Below are positions 34,751 through 43,124 of a DNA stretch of 64,000 nucleotides, piece by piece. A program made the translations under genes and the position numbers. Positions within the stretch are counted from its first letter, which is position 1; each line of letters starts with the position of its first letter. Below the pieces are notes generated by a model. That model had not been told where the DNA came from, did no database searches, and saw nothing but the letters and a program-made list of their open reading frames with translations. Source of the DNA: Pseudomonas taeanensis MS-3 (GTDB lineage: Bacteria; Pseudomonadota; Gammaproteobacteria; Pseudomonadales; Pseudomonadaceae); assembly GCF_000498575.2 (NCBI RefSeq), contig NZ_AWSQ01000005.1, positions 1-64,000 on the forward strand. Reading direction: 5' to 3'.

Positions 34751-35233
34751 TTATTCCTCATCCTTGGCGTTGTCATCGAGGGTGCGAATGCCCTGGGCAT
34801 CCAGGTTCAGCTCGACTCGATTGCGTTCCTGCGCGTGCAGCGGGATGACCACGCGCCAGTTGGCTTCCGGCAGGTCTCGGTAAGCCGCGAGCACTCCGAC
34901 GTAGCGACTGCCGTCCTCCACCGAGAGCTTCAGGACACGCTGTTCGCCGGGACGCAGTTCGAGTTCCTCCAGCGTCACCAGGTCCGGCGACAGTGCTTCT
35001 TTCGGGCGCTGATAGAGCGAGAAGAAGTCGGCGCTTTCAAAGGCCACCGGGTGTTTCAGTTCGATCAGCCGCAAGACGATCGGCGAAGGACGGCCATTGA
35101 GGTCCGGGTTGAGCTGATCACTGCCATTCAGGGTCAGGTCGAGCTTGGTCATGCTCGAGTACGGTGATAGCGCTGAGCAGCCGCCGAGTGTCAGCAGCGT
35201 GGCCAACAGGGCCAGGGGGGTAAAACGGTGCAT
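34751..35233 (-). CDS. tssJ: T6SS outer-membrane lipoprotein TssJ
   Basis: About 160 residues. The signal peptide ends in the lipobox LGGC, then a transthyretin-like beta fold with LDLTLNGSDQLNPDLNGRPSPIVLRLIEL and FESADFFSLY. ATG 35233 is preferred because AAGGA is 8-9 bases upstream; another ATG at 35242 overlaps the fha stop. It anchors TssM in the outer membrane. Confidence 0.95.
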   Translation of the reverse strand: MHRFTPLALLATLLTLGGCSALSPYSSMTKLDLTLNGSDQLNPDLNGRPSPIVLRLIELKHPVAFESADFFSLYQRPKEALSPDLVTLEELELRPGEQRVLKLSVEDGSRYVGVLAAYRDLPEANWRVVIPLHAQERNRVELNLDAQGIRTLDDNAKDEE

Positions 35234-35238
35234 GCAGA

Positions 35239-36435
35239 TCATCCTTGAACATCGGTGTTGAGGGTGGCGATCAGGCGAACCTGTTCTTCATAGGCTTGGG
35301 CAAAGTCACGGGCAAACAGGCGATCGCTCCAGTCATCGTTCTGCTCCAGCGAGCTGTGCAGGCGACGATAGGCGCGCCAGCGGCTGCCGGCAGTGGCAAT
35401 CAGCGGTTTGCGACCTTCGCGCTCGAAACGCAGGGCCAGGTGCTCCGGCGACAGCTGCTCGAACATACCCTTGAGCGCGGCGCGGCTGGCGGCAAGCAGC
35501 GCTACCTGATGCGCCTGCAGGTCACGGAAGCCGCGCGAGATCGCCTGTTCGGCGGGCAGCTGAGCAGTTTTGCCACCCCGTAGCAGGGCAGTCAGCGCTT
35601 CACTGCTGTCGCTGGTGTGCTTGAGCGGGTTGTTGCCGGCACTCTGCACCGTGGTCAGCGCCAGGCGCAGTTCGTTCTTCAGCTCGCTACGCGTGCGCAG
35701 GCTCTGTTGCAGGCTACCGACACTCTGCTTGAGCAGTTTCGCGGCGTTCAGCGCCAGCGCTTCGCGAGCCTCATCATCGAGGTCATCGAGCTTGACTCCG
35801 AGGGCGTCACCGAACTTCTCCCAGAAGCTCGGCGGCAGGCGCACTGGCTCGGCGGCAGGTTTGGGCTGCGGGGTTTGAGTTGGCATCACCAACTCGGGCA
35901 ACAGCAGGTTCTCCTCATCGATCTGTGCGTAGTCACGTTGCTGCGCCTGAGCCGTGTGAGGGCGAATGATTGCAGTCAGGTCGTCGACCTCGGCATAGAC
36001 CCGTTCCTGCTGATCGAGGGCGGTGAGCGGGTCGAGATCGAGGAAGGCGTCATCCGGAATGATGCTGCCGGCCGGCTGCGAGCGGCCGATATCGGCCTCG
36101 AATACGGCCGGGTCCTGGGTCAGCCGCGCACGGATCTCGAAATCACCCAGGCAATACACACTGCCGTGATCGATACGCTGAGGCTGGCCCTTGGGCAGGC
36201 TGGCGCCGCTGTCTTTCAGCTGCACGCCGTTACTGCTGGTGTCGGTCAGGTAGAACGCACCGTCACGAAAGCTCACCGCGGCATGTCGGCTGGACAACAC
36301 GCGCTTGCGATCGGGAATCACCCAATCGCAGTCCTCCGCACGACCGATAATGCCGCCGGCGTGCTTGAAGCTTTTGGTGGTCAATAGACCTGGCACGAAC
36401 TGCTGTGCACTGACCACATCGAAGACCAGTTCCAT
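35239..36435 (-). CDS. fha2: T6SS FHA-domain protein (Fha/TagH)
   Basis: A 398-residue protein. The N-terminal FHA phosphothreonine-binding domain carries GRAEDCDW, SSRHAAV and DTSSNGV (about 30-75). The C-terminal TagH-like helical domain (about 200-398) includes LLRGG and ALRFERE. It is the likely substrate or docking partner of Stk/Stp. It precedes tssJ with a 4-base overlap between the fha stop and the upstream tssJ ATG. Confidence 0.92.
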   Translation of the reverse strand: MELVFDVVSAQQFVPGLLTTKSFKHAGGIIGRAEDCDWVIPDRKRVLSSRHAAVSFRDGAFYLTDTSSNGVQLKDSGASLPKGQPQRIDHGSVYCLGDFEIRARLTQDPAVFEADIGRSQPAGSIIPDDAFLDLDPLTALDQQERVYAEVDDLTAIIRPHTAQAQQRDYAQIDEENLLLPELVMPTQTPQPKPAAEPVRLPPSFWEKFGDALGVKLDDLDDEAREALALNAAKLLKQSVGSLQQSLRTRSELKNELRLALTTVQSAGNNPLKHTSDSSEALTALLRGGKTAQLPAEQAISRGFRDLQAHQVALLAASRAALKGMFEQLSPEHLALRFEREGRKPLIATAGSRWRAYRRLHSSLEQNDDWSDRLFARDFAQAYEEQVRLIATLNTDVQG

Positions 36436-36454
36436 GGTGTTTAGCTCCTTGCTA

Positions 36455-36592
36455 TCAGTTGCCGCGAGTTTCTGCTTGCGGGTCGCCCAGGGGGCGGTAA
36501 TCGTCGTCGCTGAACTTGTAGTTACCGCTGCAGCCGGTGAGGCACAGGGCCAGGGCGAGCAGGGCGGCGGGGTAATAGCGTTTTTTGTGCAT
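36455..36592 (-). CDS. small lipoprotein in the HSI-II orfX position
   Basis: A 45-residue lipoprotein. MHKKRYYPAALLALALCLTGC is a clean lipoprotein signal with lipobox LTGC, leaving about 26 mature residues rich in Asp and Arg. ATG 36592 has AAGGAGG 8 bases upstream. It sits between the cargo module and fha, where HSI-II of P. aeruginosa has a small gene called orfX. Its function is unknown. Confidence 0.8.
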   Translation of the reverse strand: MHKKRYYPAALLALALCLTGCSGNYKFSDDDYRPLGDPQAETRGN

Positions 36593-36806
36593 GCAATTTC
36601 CTCCTTGAAAGTGTGGGTGACGCGCCAGGCGCGCTAGCGTGATGGCGAAGTGATACTTGGGGGCGCGTATTGGAGTGCAATGCGCGGCTTGCTCAGGTTG
36701 ATCTGGTTCATAAAACGGGGTGATGGGCGGCCGGAAATGAGAGCGACTACCGCGGTGCTTGTACGGATGCTCACTGAGGGCTGCATTGTGTGGACAGAGC
36801 AGTTGT
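36593..36806. other. intergenic region between the immunity genes and the orfX-like gene
   Basis: About 214 bases, the longest gap inside the core T6SS cluster. It contains CGCGCC-A-GGCGCG near 36621. It may hold an internal promoter for the orfX-fha-tssJKLM genes, separating their expression from the cargo genes. No sigma54 -24/-12 element was found here by eye. Confidence 0.35.
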
Positions 36807-37760
36807 TCATTGCTTCTCCGCCCGTTCCAGATCAACCAACCGATTGCTCGGCCCGTCCGGGCGCAGGCGCTCTTTTACCAGCGTTGGCCATTGGCTACGG
36901 GCACGACGCTTGGCGATTGAGTAGGTGAAGTTTTGTACGGTATTGAAAGGCGAAAAAAGCATTCCACCCAGTAGCAACGCAAAATCGGAATAACTGAGAA
37001 AGTTACGTCCGTTGTTGGCCTTGTACTCTTTCTTAAGCAGCCCCCAGTGCAGACGCGCCCATTGACCTTTGCTTTTGCGTACCTCTAGCAGGCTCTGAAT
37101 AAACGCATCCGATTCACTGTGATTGCCCTGTGCGTCAAACCAGGGGCCTTTGTCCATATAGGTGCGCAGGTATTCCCAAAAGCCCAGCTGCATCTCCAGG
37201 CTTTTGCTAATGGGGCTGCCCAGGTTGATCAGCACCTGTTCCTGGGGATGGCCATAACGGTGCAGCAGTGCTTCCAGGGCGGCATGGCGCATGCCGGCGG
37301 TATAGGGGCCAACGGTGCCGAAGCTATAGGCGGCCGCAGCGATCCCATCCCAGGGGCTGTGGTACAGCTCGCCGTCTTGCTCGAAGTACAGCTCGCGGGT
37401 GCGGCGATTGAGCAGGATGGGCAGCGGCATGGGGCGCAGGACTTCCCAGAGGAAGGGCAATACAGAACAAGCCAAAGCCATAAGAAAGCATGTAAGAGCT
37501 GGCTCGGGTCTTTGATCTAAGTAGAACGCAAAGGAAAAACCGCTCAAGAAAACCCCTCCCACACCGGCCAACGCGCCGGTCAGCATCCCGCGATCCGCGC
37601 TATCGCCATGCTCGATGGCCAGATAGTGCTCAAACTGTTCTTCCACCTCGGGAATGCACAGCAACTCCGCGCCAGTGGCCTGGTCGGCGTAGAGCAAGCG
37701 GCTCTCAGGGCTGCCGTGCAGACGCTGGGCGAAGGGGTGTGATGCGGTCGTGCCGGTCAT
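36807..37760 (-). CDS. predicted immunity protein for the VasX-like effector, paralog 3
   Basis: A 317-residue membrane protein. It is the third of three tandem near-copies. Two adjacent membrane helices lie at about 62-82 and 90-108. The most conserved core is PLPILLNRRTRELYFEQDGE and SPWDGIAAAAYSFGTVGPYT. The helices are the most divergent part between copies. It overlaps paralog 2 by 4 bases. Membrane-spanning immunity proteins are expected against a membrane-targeting toxin. The C-terminal tail (ERAEKQ) differs from the GGVKP ending of the other two. Confidence 0.7.
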   Translation of the reverse strand: MTGTTASHPFAQRLHGSPESRLLYADQATGAELLCIPEVEEQFEHYLAIEHGDSADRGMLTGALAGVGGVFLSGFSFAFYLDQRPEPALTCFLMALACSVLPFLWEVLRPMPLPILLNRRTRELYFEQDGELYHSPWDGIAAAAYSFGTVGPYTAGMRHAALEALLHRYGHPQEQVLINLGSPISKSLEMQLGFWEYLRTYMDKGPWFDAQGNHSESDAFIQSLLEVRKSKGQWARLHWGLLKKEYKANNGRNFLSYSDFALLLGGMLFSPFNTVQNFTYSIAKRRARSQWPTLVKERLRPDGPSNRLVDLERAEKQ

Positions 37761-38725
37761 GGTTTAACGCCGCCTTGCTCCGCCGTCTGCTCCAGATCAA
37801 CCAGCCGGCTGCTCGGCCCGTTCGGGCGCAGGCGCTCTTTTACCAGCGTTGGCCATTGGCTACGCGCACGGCGCTTGGCGATGGCGTAGGTGAAGTTTTG
37901 TAGGGCATTGATAGGCGAAAAAAGTATGCCGCCCAGTAGCAACATGAAATCGGAATAACTGAGAAAGTTACGACCCTTGTTGGTCTTGTAGTCTTTTACG
38001 ATGAGCCGCCACTGCAAGCGCGTCCATTGACCTTTACCTTGGCGTGAAGCCAGCAGGCTCTGAATAAAGGCATCCGATTCACTGTGGTTGCCCTGTGCGT
38101 CAAACCAGGGACCTTTGTCCATATAGGTGCGCAGGTATTCCCAGAAACCCAGCTGCATCTCCAGGCTTTTGCCAATGGGGCTGCCCAGGTTGATCAGCAC
38201 CTGTTCTTGCGGGTGGCCAAAGCGGTGCAGCAGTGCTTCCAAGGCGGCATGGCGCATGCCGCCGGTATAGGGGCCAACGGTGCCGAAGCTGTAAGTGGCC
38301 GCGGCGATCCCATCCCAGGGGCTGTGGTATAGCTCGCCGTCTTGTTCGAAGTACAGTTCGCGGGTGCGACGATTGAGCAGGATGGGCAGTGGCATAGGCC
38401 GAAGAACTTCCCAGAGGAAGGGAAGAGTGAAGGCCAGAGCCGTAATTGCAAAATAGGCGAGTGCAGGCTCCAGTCGATTATCCAAAAAAAAGGCCACGGA
38501 GAAACTGCCGAATATTAGTAAACATCCTCCGCCCAAGGCGCCGGTCAACATCCCCCGATCCGCGCTATCGCCATGCTCAATGGCGAGGTAATGCTCTGTC
38601 TGTTCCTCGACCTCGGGGATGCACAGCAGCGCCGCACCAGTGGTTTGGTCGGCGTAGAGCAAACTGCTCTCTGGGCTGCTGTGCAGGCGCTGGGCGAAGG
38701 GGTGTGATGCGGTCGTGCCGGTCAT
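37757..38725 (-). CDS. predicted immunity protein for the VasX-like effector, paralog 2
   Basis: A 322-residue paralog of the flanking genes. It shares the start MTGTTASHPFAQRL and the WDGIAAATYSFGTVGPYTGGM core. Its membrane segment (LLIFGSFSVAFFLDNR; FAITALAFTLPFLWEV) is distinct. Both ends overlap neighbours by ATGA. The pattern is gene amplification followed by divergence of the membrane-spanning part. Confidence 0.7.
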   Translation of the reverse strand: MTGTTASHPFAQRLHSSPESSLLYADQTTGAALLCIPEVEEQTEHYLAIEHGDSADRGMLTGALGGGCLLIFGSFSVAFFLDNRLEPALAYFAITALAFTLPFLWEVLRPMPLPILLNRRTRELYFEQDGELYHSPWDGIAAATYSFGTVGPYTGGMRHAALEALLHRFGHPQEQVLINLGSPIGKSLEMQLGFWEYLRTYMDKGPWFDAQGNHSESDAFIQSLLASRQGKGQWTRLQWRLIVKDYKTNKGRNFLSYSDFMLLLGGILFSPINALQNFTYAIAKRRARSQWPTLVKERLRPNGPSSRLVDLEQTAEQGGVKP

Positions 38726-39690
38726 GGTTTAACGCCGCCTTGCTCCGCCGTTCGCTCCAGATCAACCAGTCGACTGGCCGGGCCGTCCGCGCGCAGGCGC
38801 TCTTTTACCAGCGCTGGCCATTGGCTGCGGGCACGACGCTTGGCGATGGAGTAGGTGAAGTTTTGTAGGGTGCGTACAGGCAGCAGCAAAATACTGCCAA
38901 GTACTAATACCAGATCGCCATAGCTGAGAAAGTTGCGTCCGTTGTTCGCCTTGTATTCCTCCTTAAGCAGCCCCCAATACAGACGTACGGACTGGCCTTT
39001 GCTTTTGCGGACCTCTAGCAGGCTCTGAATAAAGGCATCCGATTCACTGTGGTTGCCCTGTGCGTCAAACCAGGGGCCTTTGTCCATATAGGTGCGCAGG
39101 TATTCCCAGAAACCCAGTTGCATCTCCAGGCTTTTGCTAATGGGGCTGCCCAGGTTGATCAGCACCTGTTGCTCGGGGTGACCATAGTGGTGCAGCAGTG
39201 CTTCCAGGGCGGCATGGCGCATGCCTGCGGTATAGGGGCCAACGGTGCCGAAGCTGTAGGTGGCCGCGGCGATTCCATCCCAGGGGCTGTGGTACAGCTC
39301 GCCGTCTTGCTCGAAGTACATCTCGCGGGTGCGGCGATTGAGCAGGATGGGCAGCGGCATGGGGCGCAGAACTTCCCAGATGAAGGGAGCCGATATGCTA
39401 ATTGCGGCAACTACGAGGGCTTGTAACGCGCTTTGGTCGTTTCCGTAGCAATAGGCAATTAAAGCCATCACAAGTAGGAAAGCCCCCAGCCCGCCCCCCA
39501 ATGCACCGGTCCACATCCCGCGATCCGCGCTATCGCCATGCTCGATGGCCAGGTAATGCTCGGTTTGCTCCTCGACCTCGGGGATGCACAGCAGCTCCGC
39601 GCCAGTGGCTTGGTTGGCGTAGAGCAAGCGACTGTCTGGACTGCCGTGCAGGCGATGGGCGAAAGGGTGCGGTGCGGTCGTGTCGGTCAT
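38722..39690 (-). CDS. predicted immunity protein for the VasX-like effector, paralog 1
   Basis: A 322-residue paralog, the first after the effector gene, starting 3 bases past its stop codon. It carries the same LLNRRTREMYFEQDGELYHSP and WDGIAAATYSFG core. Two membrane helices (about 62-105; LGAFLLVMALIAYCYG, LVVAAISISAPFIWEV). The family is seen beside VasX-like effectors in Pseudomonas, from general knowledge of these loci. Exact specificity cannot be read. Confidence 0.7.
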   Translation of the reverse strand: MTDTTAPHPFAHRLHGSPDSRLLYANQATGAELLCIPEVEEQTEHYLAIEHGDSADRGMWTGALGGGLGAFLLVMALIAYCYGNDQSALQALVVAAISISAPFIWEVLRPMPLPILLNRRTREMYFEQDGELYHSPWDGIAAATYSFGTVGPYTAGMRHAALEALLHHYGHPEQQVLINLGSPISKSLEMQLGFWEYLRTYMDKGPWFDAQGNHSESDAFIQSLLEVRKSKGQSVRLYWGLLKEEYKANNGRNFLSYGDLVLVLGSILLLPVRTLQNFTYSIAKRRARSQWPALVKERLRADGPASRLVDLERTAEQGGVKP

Positions 39691-39693
39691 GGT

Positions 39694-42564
39694 TTAACTC
39701 AAGTCGATATCGATGGGCGGCAGGTAGAGGCCGTCAATGGGCTGATAGGTCAGGCTGCCCACGACACGTACCAGTGTGCTGAGGCCATCATCATGGTAAA
39801 CGCGGCGCAGGCGTACGCTGCCGTCCGGCTCCGGGGCTATGCGGGTGCCGCTATCCGGGTCGAAGGGGATGGGGTCTTCTTCGCCCCAGACCAATGGAAG
39901 GCAACGCGTGGTTGAGCGAAATAGGCTGCTGTGCTGTTGCCACTCTTCATGGCCGTCAAAGCTCAGCATGCCCTGGCGGTACACCCGTTGCCCGGCTAGG
40001 CGCAGATACAAACGCCGCTGTTCAACTATTGCCCCCGTGCGTGGGTTCTGCTCGTTCCAGCTTTCCAGGCTCATGCGTATCGGCAGTACGATCTGATAGA
40101 AGGCGCGCATGCTGCCGGCATAGCTGCTTGCCCAGTCGGCGGGGCGGGTGCCGAAGCGGGTTTGCTTGAGCCACTGTTGCAGCGGGGTGTCCTGGGTATA
40201 GAACAGCGAGACCATGCCCACAAAAAGGGTGGCGGTTAAACCGAGCAGGCTCAGGCGCAATGGCAGGGTAAGTACGCGCAGGCCTGTGGCCAGGGCTTCC
40301 CCTTCGCCGGCCAGCACCGCTGCGCGGGCGATACGCATGGCGCGAATGGCCTGCACCGATACCCGGGCCAGGGCCATATTGGCGCCGGCCAGGCCGGTGT
40401 ACACCCCGGCACTGTCGAGGTCGCCGGTGCGGTAGGCGTCCAGCGCCTGCCAGCCGTAATAGAACACATCGATACCGGCCGTAATGGATTGGAACAGTAG
40501 TGCAACCGAGCCTAGGCCTAAGGCGTCGCCCAAGAGTTTCTGTGCCTTCGGGTTAACCTTCCCGGCCTGTGCAACGTGGCGTTCCCACTTGGTATCGGCT
40601 AATTGCTGTAAGACAGCGGATGCGGCGGTTAATGTTGCAAGCGCAGCACTACTTGCCGCCACCAGACTTTTTTCAGTTCCATCTTTTACCCATGCCCCTC
40701 CTGCAACCCCTAGATTCCATATCGCCACCATCGCTATCAGGGTTTTCAGGGGCGCGTCATCGAACAGGTCGCCGATATTGCGGGGTAGATCCGGGGTGGC
40801 GTCCGCCTTGATGGGCGCCAGAACCGGGGCGGGCTTGTTCACTTTATTCGCTGTACGCGGGGCCTCACTGCCATAGCCCGGTTGGGGGTGGGCAGGCACG
40901 GCTTGCGGCTTGGGTACTAGGCGCAGGTGGGGAATCTGCTCCTGCACGCCTGTGCTGATGGGGTGCTTGGCCGGCGCCTGGGGCGTGCTGGCGTTAGTGC
41001 CGCGTTGCTCGGCACGCTCCAGCTGTTCGATACGTTTACCCAGACTGCGGCGCTGGCCTTTGTTATGGCTCTGGCCCATCTGCGCGCTAAGCCACAGTAG
41101 GCTCTGCTTAGGTGTCAGTGCTAATACATCCATCTGTTGCTGGCTGCGCGCCAGCATGGCCAGCATCAAGGTGTAGGTGTGCTGGTGGATCTGCGTGCTC
41201 AGGCTCGGCATGCGGCCGCCTAGAATGGTCGCGAGCGCGGCGGGCAAGGGCTCACTGCTGGCGGCCAAGGCTAACTGCTCAAGACGCTGTGCCCCGCTGT
41301 TCAGTTCGTTGACCAGAGCCGCGACGCGGGCAAAGCTCGCCGCGGCCTTAGCCACGTCATCGGTTACCGGGGCCAGATTCTCGGGTACCTGCAGCAGTTG
41401 CTTGAGTTGGCCAGGGTCGATGCGTTGGCGTACGCCCAGCAATGCCCAGAGCAACCAGGGTTTGCCGGCGGTACTGCCTGGGTCGAGGGCCAATTCGATG
41501 GCCTTGACCCCGGTTGAGGTGGCAGCAGGCCCGAGGCAGGCGGCAGCGAAGCTGGTCTCCAGGGCGTCGCGGGCATCGGCTTGGGTAATGTCGAAATGGC
41601 CGCAGGCGGTTTCCAGGCTGGCGGCGGTGTTACCGCCCAGGGTGGCGAACCACTGTGCCCAGATATCGACAATGCGCTGGCGATCGACATCCACGGCATC
41701 CTGCTCCCGTTGCTGCTCTTGCAGGGTGGCCTTGAGCTTAGTCACGTCGAGTAATGAGCCAAGCTGGGCACGTACTTCGCTGTCACTGTCGCTGATGTTT
41801 TTTATCGTCGCGGCGATGGCCCAGTCGTCGCCATGGTGCTGGCTGAGGGTGTCGAAGGCCTGATTGCGCGCACGCAGCAAGCCGGCGAGGTCGAACAATA
41901 CGCCCCAGGGGTCGTCGACCAGCGCATAGTGCTGCTGCTCACAGCGCTGCATGCGCTTGAGTGGCGGCTCTTGCAGCAGCCAATAGCCTGGTTTGGGTGC
42001 GCTACTCCAGCGCAAATTCTCGGGTTTGATATCCGCGATCTGCGGGTGCAGCGTTTGCAATTGGCCACTGTCGCTACCGGTGCCTGGGGTCAGTTCGCGC
42101 AGTACCCGTTGGCGAACATCGGGTTGTTGCTCGGCGGCGCTAAATTGCGCGTCACTCCAGCGTACCGGCGACCAGGCCAAGCCCACGGACGCCCCCGCCT
42201 CAAGCATCAGGTAGGCCAGTGCTTGCCGGCTTACAGGCGCGCCACCGCGGTCGGTTGGTGTGAGCAGCGAGGCGTTTACCTGGTACTCGCTCAGTGTTTG
42301 CAGCGATTGTTCCCATAGATACAGCCAACCGTCGCGCAGCATGCGCGGTACGTAGCCCAGGGGTTGGTCCTGCAACTGCGGGTGAGTGGGGCCAAGGTCG
42401 GGGAATGCCCCCGAGACTGCCGGTAACCTCAGGGCGGCGGCGTCCAGGCTGGATGGGTTGCGAGGGTCGATAGGGCCGATGGCGTAACGCACCGGCAATA
42501 CGGCGGTTAACAGTGGGCAGGCCGCCGGTTTCAGGTTGGTGGGAGCGTTAACGGGTTGGTTCAT
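39694..42564 (-). CDS. VasX-like membrane-targeting T6SS effector
   Basis: A 956-residue protein. ATG 42564 is preferred: it overlaps the DUF4123 stop by ATGA and begins MNQPVNAPTNLKPAACPLL. The N-terminal domain (about 15-130) matches the VasX N-terminal region: VLPVRYAIGP, then LGYVPRMLRDGWLYLWEQ. A long helical middle follows. Hydrophobic helices near 640-660, 705-730 and 785-810 suggest a colicin-like membrane-inserting part. VasX forms pores in target inner membranes. The gene order vgrG-DUF4123-effector-immunity supports the call. Confidence 0.85.
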   Translation of the reverse strand: MNQPVNAPTNLKPAACPLLTAVLPVRYAIGPIDPRNPSSLDAAALRLPAVSGAFPDLGPTHPQLQDQPLGYVPRMLRDGWLYLWEQSLQTLSEYQVNASLLTPTDRGGAPVSRQALAYLMLEAGASVGLAWSPVRWSDAQFSAAEQQPDVRQRVLRELTPGTGSDSGQLQTLHPQIADIKPENLRWSSAPKPGYWLLQEPPLKRMQRCEQQHYALVDDPWGVLFDLAGLLRARNQAFDTLSQHHGDDWAIAATIKNISDSDSEVRAQLGSLLDVTKLKATLQEQQREQDAVDVDRQRIVDIWAQWFATLGGNTAASLETACGHFDITQADARDALETSFAAACLGPAATSTGVKAIELALDPGSTAGKPWLLWALLGVRQRIDPGQLKQLLQVPENLAPVTDDVAKAAASFARVAALVNELNSGAQRLEQLALAASSEPLPAALATILGGRMPSLSTQIHQHTYTLMLAMLARSQQQMDVLALTPKQSLLWLSAQMGQSHNKGQRRSLGKRIEQLERAEQRGTNASTPQAPAKHPISTGVQEQIPHLRLVPKPQAVPAHPQPGYGSEAPRTANKVNKPAPVLAPIKADATPDLPRNIGDLFDDAPLKTLIAMVAIWNLGVAGGAWVKDGTEKSLVAASSAALATLTAASAVLQQLADTKWERHVAQAGKVNPKAQKLLGDALGLGSVALLFQSITAGIDVFYYGWQALDAYRTGDLDSAGVYTGLAGANMALARVSVQAIRAMRIARAAVLAGEGEALATGLRVLTLPLRLSLLGLTATLFVGMVSLFYTQDTPLQQWLKQTRFGTRPADWASSYAGSMRAFYQIVLPIRMSLESWNEQNPRTGAIVEQRRLYLRLAGQRVYRQGMLSFDGHEEWQQHSSLFRSTTRCLPLVWGEEDPIPFDPDSGTRIAPEPDGSVRLRRVYHDDGLSTLVRVVGSLTYQPIDGLYLPPIDIDLS

Positions 42565-43124
42565 ACGGCAATCTCCTGCGTGCTGTCCTTGTCGTGTGCC
42601 AATGCTTCCAGCAGTGACCAATCCAGCGTTATCTGTGCATTTAGGCCCTGGATGGCGGCGGTGCAGTCAAGTTCAGGAGCGGAATTGCTCCAGGCTGGCA
42701 GAGGGCCGTTTGGGGTCGGCAACCAGACTTCCGTGATGCCGTACCAGAAGCCTTGTGGCCATTGGCACTGTGCCTGCCACGCCATATGCAGTGGCCGTGC
42801 GTCTGCCAGGCGTAGCCAGAATTCACGGCCATCGGGAGAGAGGATGCGCAGACGCCGTTGCAGGCTGTTGAACAACCGATCCGACGGCAAGTCGGTTGCC
42901 AGCCACACAGCATGCTCCAGGCCGGCATCGCCCTGAGACCAGGCACGGTGCAAGTGGCTGCCTGGTGCGGCCTCCAGAAGGATCGGTCCGATATCGGCCA
43001 AGGGCTCATACGGTGTGCCGTGAAGCAATGGTCGCAACCCATGCTCGGGGTAGGTTTGACTCAGCCACCTGGCGGCTTGCTTGCGCGAGGCACCATCAAA
43101 CAACAGCGCGCCGTTGTCAGTCAT
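42561..43124 (-). CDS. DUF4123 effector chaperone/adaptor (Tap/TEC)
   Basis: A 187-residue protein starting MTDNGALLFDGASRKQ at ATG 43124, which overlaps the vgrG stop (ATGA) and has GAGGAG upstream. The DUF4123 features are LHGTPYEPLADIGPILLEAAPGS and WLATDLPSDRLFNSLQRRL. DUF4123 proteins load a specific effector on the C-terminal tail of their cognate VgrG. Here vgrG copy C and the VasX-like effector flank it, so it is their likely matchmaker. Confidence 0.88.
   Translation of the reverse strand: MTDNGALLFDGASRKQAARWLSQTYPEHGLRPLLHGTPYEPLADIGPILLEAAPGSHLHRAWSQGDAGLEHAVWLATDLPSDRLFNSLQRRLRILSPDGREFWLRLADARPLHMAWQAQCQWPQGFWYGITEVWLPTPNGPLPAWSNSAPELDCTAAIQGLNAQITLDWSLLEALAHDKDSTQEIAV

Noticed and set aside
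33470..35167. 565-codon open frame on the plus strand
   Set aside because: It is antisense to tssK and tssJ, both with strong family signatures.
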